The notes below the pieces were generated by a model. It was not told where the DNA came from. It made no database searches and was given only the letters and a program-made list of their open reading frames with translations. Below are positions 9,106 through 17,277 of a stretch of DNA of 48,866 bases, piece by piece. Origin of the DNA: Cytophagaceae bacterium (lineage in GTDB: Bacteria > Bacteroidota > Bacteroidia > Cytophagales > Cytophagaceae); NCBI GenBank assembly GCA_025454925.1, contig JALONM010000023.1, positions 1 through 48,866 on the forward strand. The letters are read 5' to 3'. A program made the position numbers and the translations under genes. Each line of letters opens with the position of its first letter. Position 1 is the first letter of the stretch.

Positions 9106-10011
9106 ATGATGTCTACAAAAAAACCTGCGCTCGGAAGAGGACTAGGAGCCTTGCTGAAGGATAGTGATAAAATGAAAACGGGCACCGACGTGAAAAGCGT
9201 AGTGGTAAATAACCTAAATGAAATACCCGTGGCCGATGTAGAAACCAATCCATTTCAGCCACGAACTCATTTTGATCAGGAAGCACTAAAAGAATTAGCA
9301 GAATCTATTCGTCTGCACGGCATAATTCAGCCCATTACCGTTCGTAAACTAAACGATACCCAGTATCAGCTAATTTCAGGGGAACGTCGTTTGCAAGCCT
9401 CTAAAATTGCCGGTCTGGAATTTATTCCCGCGTATGTGCGCACCGCCAACGACGAGCAAATGCTGGAAATGGGACTCATCGAAAACATTCAGCGTGAAGA
9501 CCTGAATGCCATGGAAATTGCCTTGAGTTACCAACGTTTGATCAGCGAATTTTCGTTGAAGCAGGAAGAGCTGGGAGATAAAGTCGGTAAAAATAGAACC
9601 ACTGTAAACAACTATTTACGTTTGCTTAAATTGCCGCCAGATATCCAGGCGGCATTGCGTGACGATGAAATTTCTATGGGTCATGCACGCGCCATTGTTA
9701 ATGTAGAGAACGCAGAAGACCAATTGGCCATTTTTAAACGCATTGTGAAAGAAGATCTCTCTGTGCGCAAAGTAGAAGAGTTGGTGCGTGAACTATCTCC
9801 TAACAAGGATAAAGTAAAAGCCAATCCGGTGAAAGAAAAAAAGTCACCTAGTAACGAAATTGTATTGCTTCAAGGTAAACTTTCTTCTCATTTTGGTACC
9901 AAAGTAAATCTTTCCCACGACAGTGCCTCCAGCAAAGGAGAAATCAAAATACCCTACGTTTCCACAGAGGACTTAAACCGTATTCTGGAAATTTTGAACA
10001 TCGGTTTGTAA
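9106..10011 (+). CDS. parB: Chromosome-partitioning protein ParB/Spo0J
   Basis: ParB CTPase/DNA-binding protein of 301 residues. It starts with the typical KPALGRGLGALL segment, then the ParB/Srx domain with the CTP-binding signatures (NPFQPR and GERRLQASKIAG), a central HTH (LGDKVGKNRTTVNNYLRLLKLP) and a C-terminal dimerisation region. ATG 9106 is chosen because the family start MSTKKPALGRGLGALL fits; a TTG at 9034 would overlap the parS-like site and add unrelated residues. It loads onto parS and spreads as a clamp, with ParA as partner. Confidence 0.97.
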   Translation: MMSTKKPALGRGLGALLKDSDKMKTGTDVKSVVVNNLNEIPVADVETNPFQPRTHFDQEALKELAESIRLHGIIQPITVRKLNDTQYQLISGERRLQASKIAGLEFIPAYVRTANDEQMLEMGLIENIQREDLNAMEIALSYQRLISEFSLKQEELGDKVGKNRTTVNNYLRLLKLPPDIQAALRDDEISMGHARAIVNVENAEDQLAIFKRIVKEDLSVRKVEELVRELSPNKDKVKANPVKEKKSPSNEIVLLQGKLSSHFGTKVNLSHDSASSKGEIKIPYVSTEDLNRILEILNIGL

Positions 10012-10029
10012 TCTCTTTTTAATGTTCAT

Positions 10030-10067
10030 TGCAAAGGCCACCAGAAGCAGTTCTGGTGGCCTTTGCA
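10030..10067 (+). terminator. Hairpin terminator after parB
   Basis: A 17-bp perfect stem (10030-10046 with 10051-10067) containing GGCCACCAGAA and a 4-base loop. There is no strong T-run after it. It sits between convergent parB and the minus-strand repeat-protein gene and may serve both. Confidence 0.7.
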
Positions 10068-10170
10068 TTGAACGGTACTGTATTTAATTTAATGACGTTT
10101 TACTTTAGCACATCTTTTGAAATAAAACGCACCGTGTGAATGGATAAAATGAATTAAGAAGTAGTTTTGA

Positions 10171-11379
10171 TTATTTTTCAATTACCATTTTGATAACTTC
10201 TTGATGATTTACCTGTTGACTCACCACGTAATACACTCCAGCCGCCCATGATGAAGCGTTTACTTCCAGGGTAGAAACATCCTGCTTGGAACATTGAAAG
10301 ACCAAATTCCCGATAGCATTATAAATCCAGACGTGCATGCCTTCTTCGGCTAACTGCATGGTAAAAACTCCAGCATTAGGGTTCGGCGAAAGCATAAAAA
10401 ATGTTTCCTGTCCACAATGACTTGAAATAGTTTGAAGATAATTTTGATTTTTATTCTTATCCACTTGTGAGAGGCGGTAAAATACTTCACCTTTTGAAGG
10501 ATTAATATCTGCAAAGCTGTAAGGTATAAATGAGTTACTGGCATGTTTTCCTTTTCGGGTGCCTATTTCGTGAAAGATTCCTGTGGGATCCGCTTTTTCA
10601 ATGATAAAAAAATTATTTTCCTGTTCAGAGGCTGTAGCCCATTGCAGATCAACTCTACCTTGTATGCATTGAGAGCTAAAGTACATCAATTGCACAGGCA
10701 ATGCGATGTTGCAGGATGTTACCGAAATTTCAAAATCGGCATGACCATCTTCCGATCCTCCATAAAAAGGATTGGCGCCTGTTGAAGAACAAAGAGAGGA
10801 AAGAATTTCATTGTCCGAGTGACCATCTTGCTCACCGCCAGCATAAGGATTAAAACCTTGAGGGGCACACAGCGTTTGAAGAATCGATAAATCGGCATGT
10901 CCATCGTGCTCGCCACCTGTATAAGGATTTACACCAGCGGGAATGCAAGAAGTTTGCAAGATTACCATGTCAGCATGACCATCCTCTTGTCCCCCATAAT
11001 ACGGATTCAATCCAAGGGGAGGGCACACAGACTGAATCACAGAGCCATCCGAAGAGCCATCCTCAATTCCTCCATAAAATGGATTTACTCCCAACGGAGA
11101 GCAAACACTATTCAGAATGGCGAGGTCTGATTGCCCATCCTCATGTCCACCCGAACATGGGTTCAGTCCGAGAGGAGCGCAAGTTAACTGAATGATGGAA
11201 CGTTCTGAGTGTCCTCCATGATTTCCACCAGAAAATGGATTGAGTCCCAGGGATGCACAAACCCCGTTAGAGATGAGTTGGTCAGCATTTCCTCCTTGCT
11301 CCCCACCAACAAATTGAGCAGGCATGTGTAAGCAGGCAAGCAGGAATGATCCAACGAATATAATTAGTTGAGTATTCAT
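10171..11379 (-). CDS. Secreted T9SS-type protein with eight 26-residue Cys/GG-DGH repeats
   Basis: Secreted protein of 402 residues. A signal peptide (residues 1-22, ending MPAQ) is followed by eight tandem repeats of 24-26 residues (about 23-228) of the form NP(Y/F)xGGxxDGHxDxxILxxxCxPxG, each with a single Cys. Next is an Ig/FN3-like domain beginning LPVQLMYFSSQ with DLQWATASEQENNFF, usual in T9SS cargo, and finally a type-A sorting domain (LSPNPNAGVFTMQL ... AAGVYYV ... IKMVIEK). The protein should cross the outer membrane via T9SS. Its ATG overlaps the stop codon of the upstream SUMF1-like gene by one base (TAATG), indicating translational coupling. The repeat function is unknown; the acidic GG-DGH core could bind metal, which is inference. 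Confidence 0.88.
   Translation of the reverse strand: MNTQLIIFVGSFLLACLHMPAQFVGGEQGGNADQLISNGVCASLGLNPFSGGNHGGHSERSIIQLTCAPLGLNPCSGGHEDGQSDLAILNSVCSPLGVNPFYGGIEDGSSDGSVIQSVCPPLGLNPYYGGQEDGHADMVILQTSCIPAGVNPYTGGEHDGHADLSILQTLCAPQGFNPYAGGEQDGHSDNEILSSLCSSTGANPFYGGSEDGHADFEISVTSCNIALPVQLMYFSSQCIQGRVDLQWATASEQENNFFIIEKADPTGIFHEIGTRKGKHASNSFIPYSFADINPSKGEVFYRLSQVDKNKNQNYLQTISSHCGQETFFMLSPNPNAGVFTMQLAEEGMHVWIYNAIGNLVFQCSKQDVSTLEVNASSWAAGVYYVVSQQVNHQEVIKMVIEK
10696..11313 (-). repeat. 78-bp coding tandem repeat (8 units)
   Basis: Within the gene above, eight in-frame units of about 78 bp encode 26-residue repeats. They have diverged at DNA level but conserve NP, GG, DGH/DGS, IL and C positions. The first unit is 24 residues and the last is degenerate at its end. 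Confidence 0.9.
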
Positions 11380-12908
11380 TATGGAATTCGTACGCCTCTT
11401 CCCCCGGTTCTGCGCACCCTATTCGAGTGTTCTGTAATATTGTTCACGTAAAAGCGATCGGAGAGTTGTGCGCGAGTGGCGCCATATTCCCAATTTCCGC
11501 CTCGTACGATGGTGGAACCTGAGGTAAGGGGGCTTGGCCAGGTGGCAACGTTGGAATTCCCCATAAAATCCAGGTTCCCATCACCGTTGGCCCCATTAAA
11601 TATATAGGTGGCAGGTAAACGTGCCGAACCATTCCAATATCCGCACGAAACGGTTTGCTCCCATACATTGCCTCCAAGATCTACAATACCCCAATAGGAA
11701 GCCCCGGCAGTAACACGAATAGTAGAAGAGGTAGCAGCAAAGCCGGTTCGCAAGGGTCCTAAAACCGCACTGGTGCCACCATTGAATGCGCACAGTCCAT
11801 TGCCGCTAAGCGTGGACACTTCTGAGGAGGTCCCTCCATTGTTGAGTGAACTGGATACGGCTTGCAAGATGCTTGTATTTCCCCAAGGATATTCATTAAG
11901 TAGGCTTGTCATTGGTCCCCGGCAAGCTTTTTCAAATTCCAATTCCGACATCGGGCGCAAGGCAGCCCAATCCAGATACGCCACCAAATCATTCCAGGAA
12001 AGAAAATTGCAGGCAATATTATCTCCATCTCCAAAAGTGCCATCCCCATTTAAGTCAGTTCCAAATACAGCAGGACTGGTTCCGGCAGCGGATGTTTGAA
12101 TGCGTATTGCATTGCGGTTTTGGTTGGCGGCAGTGGTTAGAGCAAGCGTTCCTACCGGATCCGTTGGTATTGCAGCAATTCGATTCGATTGCTGAATTAA
12201 GTTTAATCGGTTTAAAAATGCTACATACTGTTGCTGAGAGATTTCATACTTCATGCAATAAAATCCATTAAACCCTTTGGGAAAAGCTCCAGGCAATCCA
12301 TTATGAGCTGTTATGGCTCCATCCCCGGCTTTATCGTTCCGGAAAAAATCTTGCACTGTAGCTGCTTCACTTGTGATGCTTCTGGGAGTAGAACTGCTGC
12401 TCCCAAATGAGGCCGCAGAATGCGTGGTATTGTTTGTAGAACCATCTCCAACCGTGAAGGTTCCTTGTGCTACCCAAACCATTTCTATTCCAAATACATG
12501 AAAGTTTACAGTCGCAAATGCCGGCTGCGATGCGGCGAACCTTAACGTTATTGTTCCCGTCTGTGTACCAAAACCCGGTGTATTCCTTCGAATGAAAACG
12601 CCTTTGCCATCCGTGGATGCCTCTACTGTTAAGCCGGTACCGCCGCTTACCGTATGGTCTGTCGCAACAGTACTTACATCCAAGTGATCCCAGGTTGTAG
12701 AGCCAGCGCAGTTTTGCGTCTTTAGAAATATCCAGACAGCATCATAATTATAACCTGTAATAAACCAACTGTTATCCCAAGAAATGTCAAATTGAATATG
12801 ATCCGCACCGGTAACCGTTGAGTTTGTTATGGAAACATTATTGGATAAAAGTGTAATCTTGGAAAACCCTATAAGCAGAAATGCTGCCAGCAATCGTATT
12901 ATTTTCAT
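11379..12908 (-). CDS. SUMF1/formylglycine-generating-enzyme-like secreted protein
   Basis: Protein of 509 residues with an N-terminal signal, a beta-sandwich region (about 25-140) and an FGE-sulfatase (SUMF1-like) domain from about residue 145 (VWVAQGTFTVGDGS, FYCMKYEISQQQYVAFLN, RPMSELEFEKACRGP, GGNVWEQ, VRGGNW, final GGRGVR). The C-terminal Cys pair of true formylglycine-generating enzymes is absent (the protein ends RRTGGRGVRIP), so sulfatase activation is unlikely. Such domains in Bacteroidota often act as non-catalytic lectin-like or gliding/T9SS components (compare GldJ/GldK). It is translationally coupled to the repeat protein downstream, suggesting that the two work together at the cell surface. 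Confidence 0.88.
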   Translation of the reverse strand: MKIIRLLAAFLLIGFSKITLLSNNVSITNSTVTGADHIQFDISWDNSWFITGYNYDAVWIFLKTQNCAGSTTWDHLDVSTVATDHTVSGGTGLTVEASTDGKGVFIRRNTPGFGTQTGTITLRFAASQPAFATVNFHVFGIEMVWVAQGTFTVGDGSTNNTTHSAASFGSSSSTPRSITSEAATVQDFFRNDKAGDGAITAHNGLPGAFPKGFNGFYCMKYEISQQQYVAFLNRLNLIQQSNRIAAIPTDPVGTLALTTAANQNRNAIRIQTSAAGTSPAVFGTDLNGDGTFGDGDNIACNFLSWNDLVAYLDWAALRPMSELEFEKACRGPMTSLLNEYPWGNTSILQAVSSSLNNGGTSSEVSTLSGNGLCAFNGGTSAVLGPLRTGFAATSSTIRVTAGASYWGIVDLGGNVWEQTVSCGYWNGSARLPATYIFNGANGDGNLDFMGNSNVATWPSPLTSGSTIVRGGNWEYGATRAQLSDRFYVNNITEHSNRVRRTGGRGVRIP

Positions 12909-13082
12909 GTTGAAATACTGTAAAACCTATTACAAGCATACGATAAAAGGCTGATAGGGTTATGCTGCTCATTTTCAATACTTGCAGATGTAAAGCTTCG
13001 TGTAAGTTGGGATAAATAAAACACGTAAAGGAGATCGTATTGCCACGTTCAGAAAAATGGGTCTTTTAGCACTTGGCATTGT

Positions 13083-13120
13083 AAAAAGGCAGCCGGATTT
13101 CCAAGTAGGAAACCCGGCTG
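13083..13120 (-). terminator. Intrinsic terminator of the triple-lipoprotein operon
   Basis: Read on the minus strand: a stem of CAGCCGGGTTTCC with its complement (arms 13108-13120 and 13090-13102, one mismatch), a 5-base loop, then CCTTTTTAC. It lies about 75 bp past the stop of the last lipoprotein gene. Confidence 0.75.
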
Positions 13121-13193
13121 TAGAAAGAAACCTGAATTTAATATTTGTAGCAGGAATAAAGTTGCCCGACTTTTTAAATAGGAAGATTTAGAG

Positions 13194-13853
13194 TTATAAT
13201 GGAGAAACTACCGCATTATCATTGCTTTTTCGTTTAGCGATTCCTCCTGTATAACCAGCAGAAAAGCTCATGCTTTGCCCTCCGAAAATATTGTCGGCAT
13301 AAGCATTGGTGGTATTGGCCGCATACGTAAATGATATCGTTCCTCCTTCATAACTAAATGAATTGACCGTGATGGTTTGATTGATATCGGTGGAACCCTC
13401 AAAAGAAAGATCGTATGCGTTCCCATTGCTCAAGTAGCCTTCTAAGCGAGCGGTTGCATTGCTTACCTGATTGGTGCTTGGGTTATACGTAAATTCAGTT
13501 TCTACGTAGTAATCGGTACCCAGGTCGTTGCCTCTCCACACATAAATTTTGTATGTGCCATCGTTATTATCTGTAACAGAGGAATAAGAATTTACGGCAC
13601 CATACACAAACGAATAAGACCCGGATAATGCCAGTGTAGAACCTCTATCGTTGGTAGTTAAAGTAAACGACATGGGTGCATTAAGTAACAAGGAGTTTAG
13701 CTCACCCAGTGTGTTTTCCAATGCCTGGTTTTTTGACTTTTGTTCTTCAATGGATTTCTCTAATTCATCCAGGTCTTCTTTTGCTTTTTTATTACAAGAA
13801 GATAGTCCAGCGGCAAAAAACAAAATGGTAATAAAATAAAATATCTTTTTCAT
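13194..13853 (-). CDS. Coiled-coil lipoprotein, paralogue 1 of 3
   Basis: Lipoprotein of 219 residues: signal with lipobox (GLSSC, Cys near 20), a charged coiled coil (NKKAKEDLDELEKSIEEQK, about 21-55), then an all-beta domain carrying the signature WRGNDLGTDY and a Gly/Ser/Thr-rich end. It shares lipobox context, coiled coil and WRGNDLGT with the two genes upstream, so all three are tandem duplicates. No known family is recognised. It is the last gene of a minus-strand operon, 10 bp after the previous stop. Confidence 0.8.
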   Translation of the reverse strand: MKKIFYFITILFFAAGLSSCNKKAKEDLDELEKSIEEQKSKNQALENTLGELNSLLLNAPMSFTLTTNDRGSTLALSGSYSFVYGAVNSYSSVTDNNDGTYKIYVWRGNDLGTDYYVETEFTYNPSTNQVSNATARLEGYLSNGNAYDLSFEGSTDINQTITVNSFSYEGGTISFTYAANTTNAYADNIFGGQSMSFSAGYTGGIAKRKSNDNAVVSPL

Positions 13854-13863
13854 ATCAGTATGA

Positions 13864-14526
13864 TTAATTCGTTCCTCTTAATTTTTTTCCTCCAAGTCTT
13901 TTCGAAAGATTCCCGGTATAGCTTGAGCTGAAACTCATTCCTTGCCCTGAGAAATGATTGTCAACATAATTGGCGTTAGAGCTCATGGAGAACGTATAGG
14001 CTATCGTTCCTGCATCGAAATTGAAAGCGGTTACCTGAATGTTGGTGGTAACGTCACCGTTATTTCCATCAAAATAACCTTTGAACAATTCACCATCCGA
14101 TAAATATCGATTGACTCTGGCGATCACATTGGTTTTTACTCCGGTGCTGGGATTGTAATCAAACAGCATACTGAGGTAATTTTCTGTGCCCAAGTCATTT
14201 CCTCTCCATATATAGATTGTATACGTTCCATCCTCATTGTTTTTTGCATAGCTGCAACTGTGAGCAGATCCATAGCAGAAAGAGTAGGTGTCAGAAACAG
14301 AAACAGCAGCACTGCCAGTATTGGAAGAAAGGGAAAAAGATACCGGAGTACTCAACATTAAATTGCTCAATGAATTTACATCGCCTTCCAGATTCTCATT
14401 CTGTGCTTTTTGTTCATTCACAGTTTTTTCCAGGTCTTCCAAGTCTTCTTTAAATTTTTTATTACAGGATGTCATGAGCATCCAGGCACTCATGCCTAGT
14501 ATCGCAAGTGTTAAATGTTTTATCAT
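13864..14526 (-). CDS. Coiled-coil lipoprotein, paralogue 2 of 3
   Basis: 220 residues; lipobox LMTSC, coiled coil NKKFKEDLEDLEKTVNEQK, and a beta domain with IYIWRGNDLGTENYL. ATG 14526 is chosen over a TTG at 14538. It is the middle copy of the tandem set and has diverged more in the beta domain (extra Cys in FCYGSAHSCSY). Function unknown. Confidence 0.78.
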   Translation of the reverse strand: MIKHLTLAILGMSAWMLMTSCNKKFKEDLEDLEKTVNEQKAQNENLEGDVNSLSNLMLSTPVSFSLSSNTGSAAVSVSDTYSFCYGSAHSCSYAKNNEDGTYTIYIWRGNDLGTENYLSMLFDYNPSTGVKTNVIARVNRYLSDGELFKGYFDGNNGDVTTNIQVTAFNFDAGTIAYTFSMSSNANYVDNHFSGQGMSFSSSYTGNLSKRLGGKKLRGTN

Positions 14527-14574
14527 ATGATTTATCAATTGAGTTAATGAAATAAGTTTCGTGACTAGTATTGG

Positions 14575-15216
14575 TTATTCGTTGCCTTGGTTTTTGGCAA
14601 GTTTACCCTTGTAACTGGCGGAGAAGTTCATGGCCTGGTTGAGGTATAGGTTGTCAGAATAATTGGTGTTGGTAGTTTCTGAATATGTGAATTCGATGGT
14701 ACCATTGTTAAAATCAAATGCGTTTACGGATATATTTTGTGTAACATCCCCGTTTAAACCAAAGCGAACCCTATACACTGTTCCGTCCGATAGGTAGCCT
14801 CTCAGGTTTGCGGAAGCACTTGATATGTTTCCTGTGCTGGGCTGATAGGTAAAGGAAATACTGACAGAATAATCCGTACCCAAATCATTTCCTCTCCAAA
14901 TATTTACATAGTAATTGCCATTCCCGTTGTCGGTGGCATAGGTGTGCGTATTGGCTGAACCATATGCAAAAGAATAATTTCCGGATATAGTAACCGGAGC
15001 GCTTCCGTTGTTCGTTGAAAAGTTGAAAGAAATGGGATCTGCTTGTAATAGGTTGTTTAATACATTGGCTTGTCCTTGCAGACTTTGAGTTTTAGATTTT
15101 TGTTCTTCCACAGAAGTTTCCAGATCTTTTAAATCATCTTTTAATTTTTTATTACACGAAGTTGTAATAGTGGCTAGGACCACCGGAATTAAATAAATGG
15201 TAAATAGTTTTTTCAT
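14575..15216 (-). CDS. Coiled-coil lipoprotein, paralogue 3 of 3
   Basis: 213 residues; lipobox TITTSC, coiled coil NKKLKDDLKDLETSVEEQK, and a beta domain with NIWRGNDLGTDYSV. ATG 15216 is preferred to a TTG at 15246 because it gives a normal signal peptide (MKKLFTIYLIPVVLA). First gene of the operon; the region upstream (15217-15609) should hold its promoter. Function unknown. Confidence 0.8.
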   Translation of the reverse strand: MKKLFTIYLIPVVLATITTSCNKKLKDDLKDLETSVEEQKSKTQSLQGQANVLNNLLQADPISFNFSTNNGSAPVTISGNYSFAYGSANTHTYATDNGNGNYYVNIWRGNDLGTDYSVSISFTYQPSTGNISSASANLRGYLSDGTVYRVRFGLNGDVTQNISVNAFDFNNGTIEFTYSETTNTNYSDNLYLNQAMNFSASYKGKLAKNQGNE

Positions 15217-15575
15217 GAAATTTTTTTTTGGTTTAATAATTTGCAAATCGATTTTTTTTAGAAGTCGATTTACATTTCTCTACCACAAACAAAACAAAAT
15301 CTAATCAGGCTTGTACCACCCATAATGGGTAGTAAAAAAGAGAGGGAAAAAGCAAACATAGCAGCCCTATTTTTCGTAGGGAAATTTCTTTCGCACATGA
15401 TGAAGTAGATTATTGGTACTCAGTGAAAATGTTTTTTTCTCCCATGCGGAAGAAAGAAAGAGTAAATAATGGGGTAAAACAGACTAATTGGCTTCTTATT
15501 ACTAGGATTTCAGTGGTATTGGCCAAATTCGCAAAAAAACAATCCTGTATTTGAATTAAAAATAGGACTACTTTT
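15217..15575. other. Intergenic region between lipoprotein operon and SRP RNA
   Basis: AT-rich, no supported ORF. It holds a small dyad AAATCGA/TCGATTT near 15245-15270. On the minus strand there is a TATGTTTG (-7-like) at 15353-15360 without a clear -33 partner, a weak candidate promoter for the lipoprotein operon. Confidence 0.4.
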
Positions 15576-15576
15576 T

Positions 15577-15604
15577 TTGCTTTACACTTATATTTCTATA
15601 TTTG
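15577..15604 (+). promoter_or_regulatory. Bacteroidota-type promoter of the SRP RNA
   Basis: TTG at 15577-15579, then an exact TAnnTTTG (TATATTTG) at 15597-15604 with 17 bases between them. The predicted start falls 5-6 bases downstream, at the 5' end of the SRP RNA hairpin. Confidence 0.8.
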
Positions 15605-15609
15605 CACCC

Positions 15610-15700
15610 GGCAAGCCGGTACGACCAGCTCCTGTGAACCCCCCCAGGTTCGGAAGAAAGCAAGGGTAAATGGTTGTAGCGGTGCGATACTCGGTTTGCC
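15610..15700 (+). ncRNA. ffs: Signal recognition particle RNA (4.5S-like)
   Basis: Contains the conserved SRP domain IV loop: CAGGTTCGGAAGAAAGCAAG at about 15646-15665, matching the bacterial CAGGUCCGGAAGGAAGCAG motif. The ends pair (GGCAAGCCG at 15610-15618 with CGGTTTGCC at 15692-15700, one G-U), giving the single long hairpin of small bacterial SRP RNA. A T-run follows directly (TTTTTT), acting as terminator. It binds Ffh for co-translational targeting. Boundaries are accurate to a few bases. Confidence 0.92.
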
Positions 15701-15761
15701 TTTTTTCTCCTACTTCACGTCATCGTGAGCATTTCAAACAATTACCTAACAACATATTCTC

Positions 15762-16418
15762 ATGAAGTTTTTTATTGACACCGCGAATCTTAAAGAAATT
15801 AAGGAAGCGCAGGATTTAGGCGTGCTTGATGGAGTTACTACCAATCCATCTCTGATGGCCAAAGAAGGCATTAGTGGTAAAGATGCTGTATTCAAGCATT
15901 ACAAAGCCATCTGTGATATTGTAGAAGGTGACGTTAGTGCCGAAGTTATCGCTACCGATTTTGAAGGGATGGTCCGTGAAGGAGAAGAGTTGGTAACCAT
16001 CGATCCTAAAATCGTTGTGAAAGTTCCCATGATTAAAGATGGCGTAAAGGCAATCCGTTATTTCACAGAAAAAGGAATCCGTACCAACTGTACCCTCGTA
16101 TTTACTGCCGGACAAGCTTTGTTGGCTGCTAAAGCGGGTGCCACTTACGTTTCTCCTTTCGTAGGACGTTTGGATGATATTGCAACCGACGGATTGGAAT
16201 TGATTGCTCAAATCCGTTCTATCTACGACAACTACGGTTACGAAACAGAAATTTTAGCTGCTTCCGTGCGTCATACCATGCACCTTATTAAGTGTGCCGA
16301 AATTGGTGCGGATGTAGTAACCTGCCCGCTAAACGTGATCACTTCTTTGTTGAACCATCCTCTTACCGATAGTGGATTGGCAAAATTCCTTGCTGACCAC
16401 AAAAAAGTAAACGGATAA
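15762..16418 (+). CDS. fsa: Fructose-6-phosphate aldolase / transaldolase (TalC-Fsa family)
   Basis: Protein of 218 residues, the usual length of the short transaldolase subfamily. Motifs: [20 protein letters not shown] at the start, [10 protein letters not shown]-type strand ([14 protein letters not shown]), the Schiff-base lysine region (KIVVKVPM), [19 protein letters not shown] and SPFVGRLDD. It interconverts C3 and C6/C7 sugar phosphates in the pentose phosphate pathway. In Bacteroidota such proteins commonly act as the transaldolase, so the aldolase label is less certain than the family. It lies just after the SRP RNA. Confidence 0.95.
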   Translation: MKFFIDTANLKEIKEAQDLGVLDGVTTNPSLMAKEGISGKDAVFKHYKAICDIVEGDVSAEVIATDFEGMVREGEELVTIDPKIVVKVPMIKDGVKAIRYFTEKGIRTNCTLVFTAGQALLAAKAGATYVSPFVGRLDDIATDGLELIAQIRSIYDNYGYETEILAASVRHTMHLIKCAEIGADVVTCPLNVITSLLNHPLTDSGLAKFLADHKKVNG

Positions 16419-16442
16419 GCGTTTTTCAAATTCTATTTTTAT

Positions 16443-16477
16443 AAAAAGCTGAAGTATTTACACTTCAGCTTTTTTTG
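16443..16477 (+). terminator. Intrinsic terminator after fsa
   Basis: A 13-bp stem AAAAAGCTGAAGT (16443-16455) with its complement at 16462-16474, a 6-base loop and a T-run to 16477. Confidence 0.9.
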
Positions 16478-16488
16478 TATTTTACAGT

Positions 16489-16689
16489 ATGCTCACCTTG
16501 CTTGGAATCTGCTTAAAACTGTTGTTTTTGTATTTCGGCTACAAAGACGATTATAAGCGTAACCCTGAGAAATTTCTAAAAACCCTATTCGTTACCCCTT
16601 TCCTTTTATTTTGCTTGGTCCTTTTAATCCTTGCCGTAGCTGCATTTGTATACTTGCTATTCCAAGGGTTTCGATGTATTCAAGGATGA
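16489..16689 (+). CDS. Small hydrophobic membrane protein
   Basis: 66 residues with an N-terminal hydrophobic helix, a short polar part (KDDYKRNPEKF) and a long second hydrophobic helix (about 35-60). It starts with ATG immediately after the fsa terminator. Function unknown; its small size makes it less certain than its neighbours. Confidence 0.5.
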   Translation: MLTLLGICLKLLFLYFGYKDDYKRNPEKFLKTLFVTPFLLFCLVLLILAVAAFVYLLFQGFRCIQG

Positions 16690-16709
16690 AGTTTTTCTAT
16701 TTCACTTTT

Positions 16710-16818
16710 GCGTGAGGGATAGAGTGTAAAGCCATGGCGCCGTAGGCGCCATGGCTTGCAGCGATAGCCCGGCCCGAGTGGCGTGGCGCCTCTGGCGCCA
16801 CCACGACGGGACACGCCC
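16710..16818 (+). repeat. 109-bp structured repeat, copy 1 (possible Flavo-1-type RNA element)
   Basis: GC-rich island in AT-rich DNA. Closing pair GCGTG...CACGC; hairpin GCCATGGCGCC-gta-GGCGCCATGGC; then GCAGCGATAGCCCGGCCC; a second hairpin TGGCGCC-tct-GGCGCCA inside GTGG/CCAC; end GGGACACGCCC. Copy 2 at 22113-22221 differs only in the loops and one other position. From memory it resembles a conserved Bacteroidota RNA or repeat (Rfam Flavo-1 comes to mind), but I could not verify the match. Confidence 0.7.
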
Positions 16819-16974
16819 AACATTCAATCTTGAGATAGAGTGTGGGTTTGAACACTACTTTTCCATAGAAATTCTTCTGTTGGGAAATGACTAGTAAAAT
16901 CAAGAGCTGAGGAAACCATTGGCTACACATTAATGTATTCGGGACCTTGGTTTTCTTGATCAGGGTTTGCGGGC

Positions 16975-17036
16975 ATGGATCAACGATCCATGAGTTTTAT
17001 CCATTGTGCCGCCGTTTCTATTGAGAAAAGGCGGAT
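16975..17036 (+). repeat. Palindrome-led intergenic element, copy A
   Basis: Begins with ATGGATC-aac-GATCCAT (16975-16991), followed by a second hairpin CCGCC...GGCGG around TTTCTATTGAGAAAA. The same layout recurs in copy B. Confidence 0.6.
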
Positions 17037-17071
17037 AAAAGAGTTTCGTCAACTAAAATCAAGAGCTTCAG

Positions 17072-17106
17072 TAGGCATCGAAATAAAAAAAATTTTTCGA
17101 TGCCTA
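17072..17106 (+). terminator. Hairpin TAGGCATCGAAA, terminator-like
   Basis: 12-bp stem (17072-17083 with 17095-17106), A/T-only loop, then GATTTTTTAAG. A similar hairpin occurs after the G8 gene (22001-22050), so it may be part of a repeat rather than a terminator of a real transcript. Confidence 0.5.
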
Positions 17107-17132
17107 TGATTTTTTAAGTTGTGATTACCGGC

Positions 17133-17197
17133 CACGGATAAGCGATCCAGGGACTTTCACCATGGTGTGCTTCTATTGTGAAAAGCCGGTTTACTAT
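17133..17197 (+). repeat. Palindrome-led intergenic element, copy B
   Basis: Diverged copy of the element at 16975: GGATAAGCGATCC, then CATGGTGTGC, then TTCTATTGTGAAAAGCCGG. It is enclosed by a CCGGC/GCCGG pair. Confidence 0.55.
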
Positions 17198-17277
17198 TCT
17201 TTTTTTTACTTTTTTGTTTACCCAATAGGAGGGACCGGTGTTAGGGAAGAGATTCTTAAACGCTTGCTTATCTTCTG

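Larger units (their letters stand above)
16819..17277. other. Intergenic region with dispersed palindromes upstream of the G8 gene
   Basis: No supported ORF. It contains two diverged copies of one element (16975-17036 and 17133-17197) and a hairpin at 17072-17106 followed by a T-run. The promoter of the G8 gene must lie in the last part, but I find no convincing TAnnTTTG. Confidence 0.5.

Noticed and set aside
10696-11313. Periodic 78-bp repeat considered as a CRISPR array
   Set aside because: Repeats are in-frame coding units with conserved protein pattern and diverged DNA, with no spacer/repeat alternation. No CRISPR array was seen elsewhere.
11379-12908. Assignment of the SUMF1-like protein as a true formylglycine-generating enzyme
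   Set aside because: The C-terminal cysteines needed for catalysis are missing (ends RRTGGRGVRIP).
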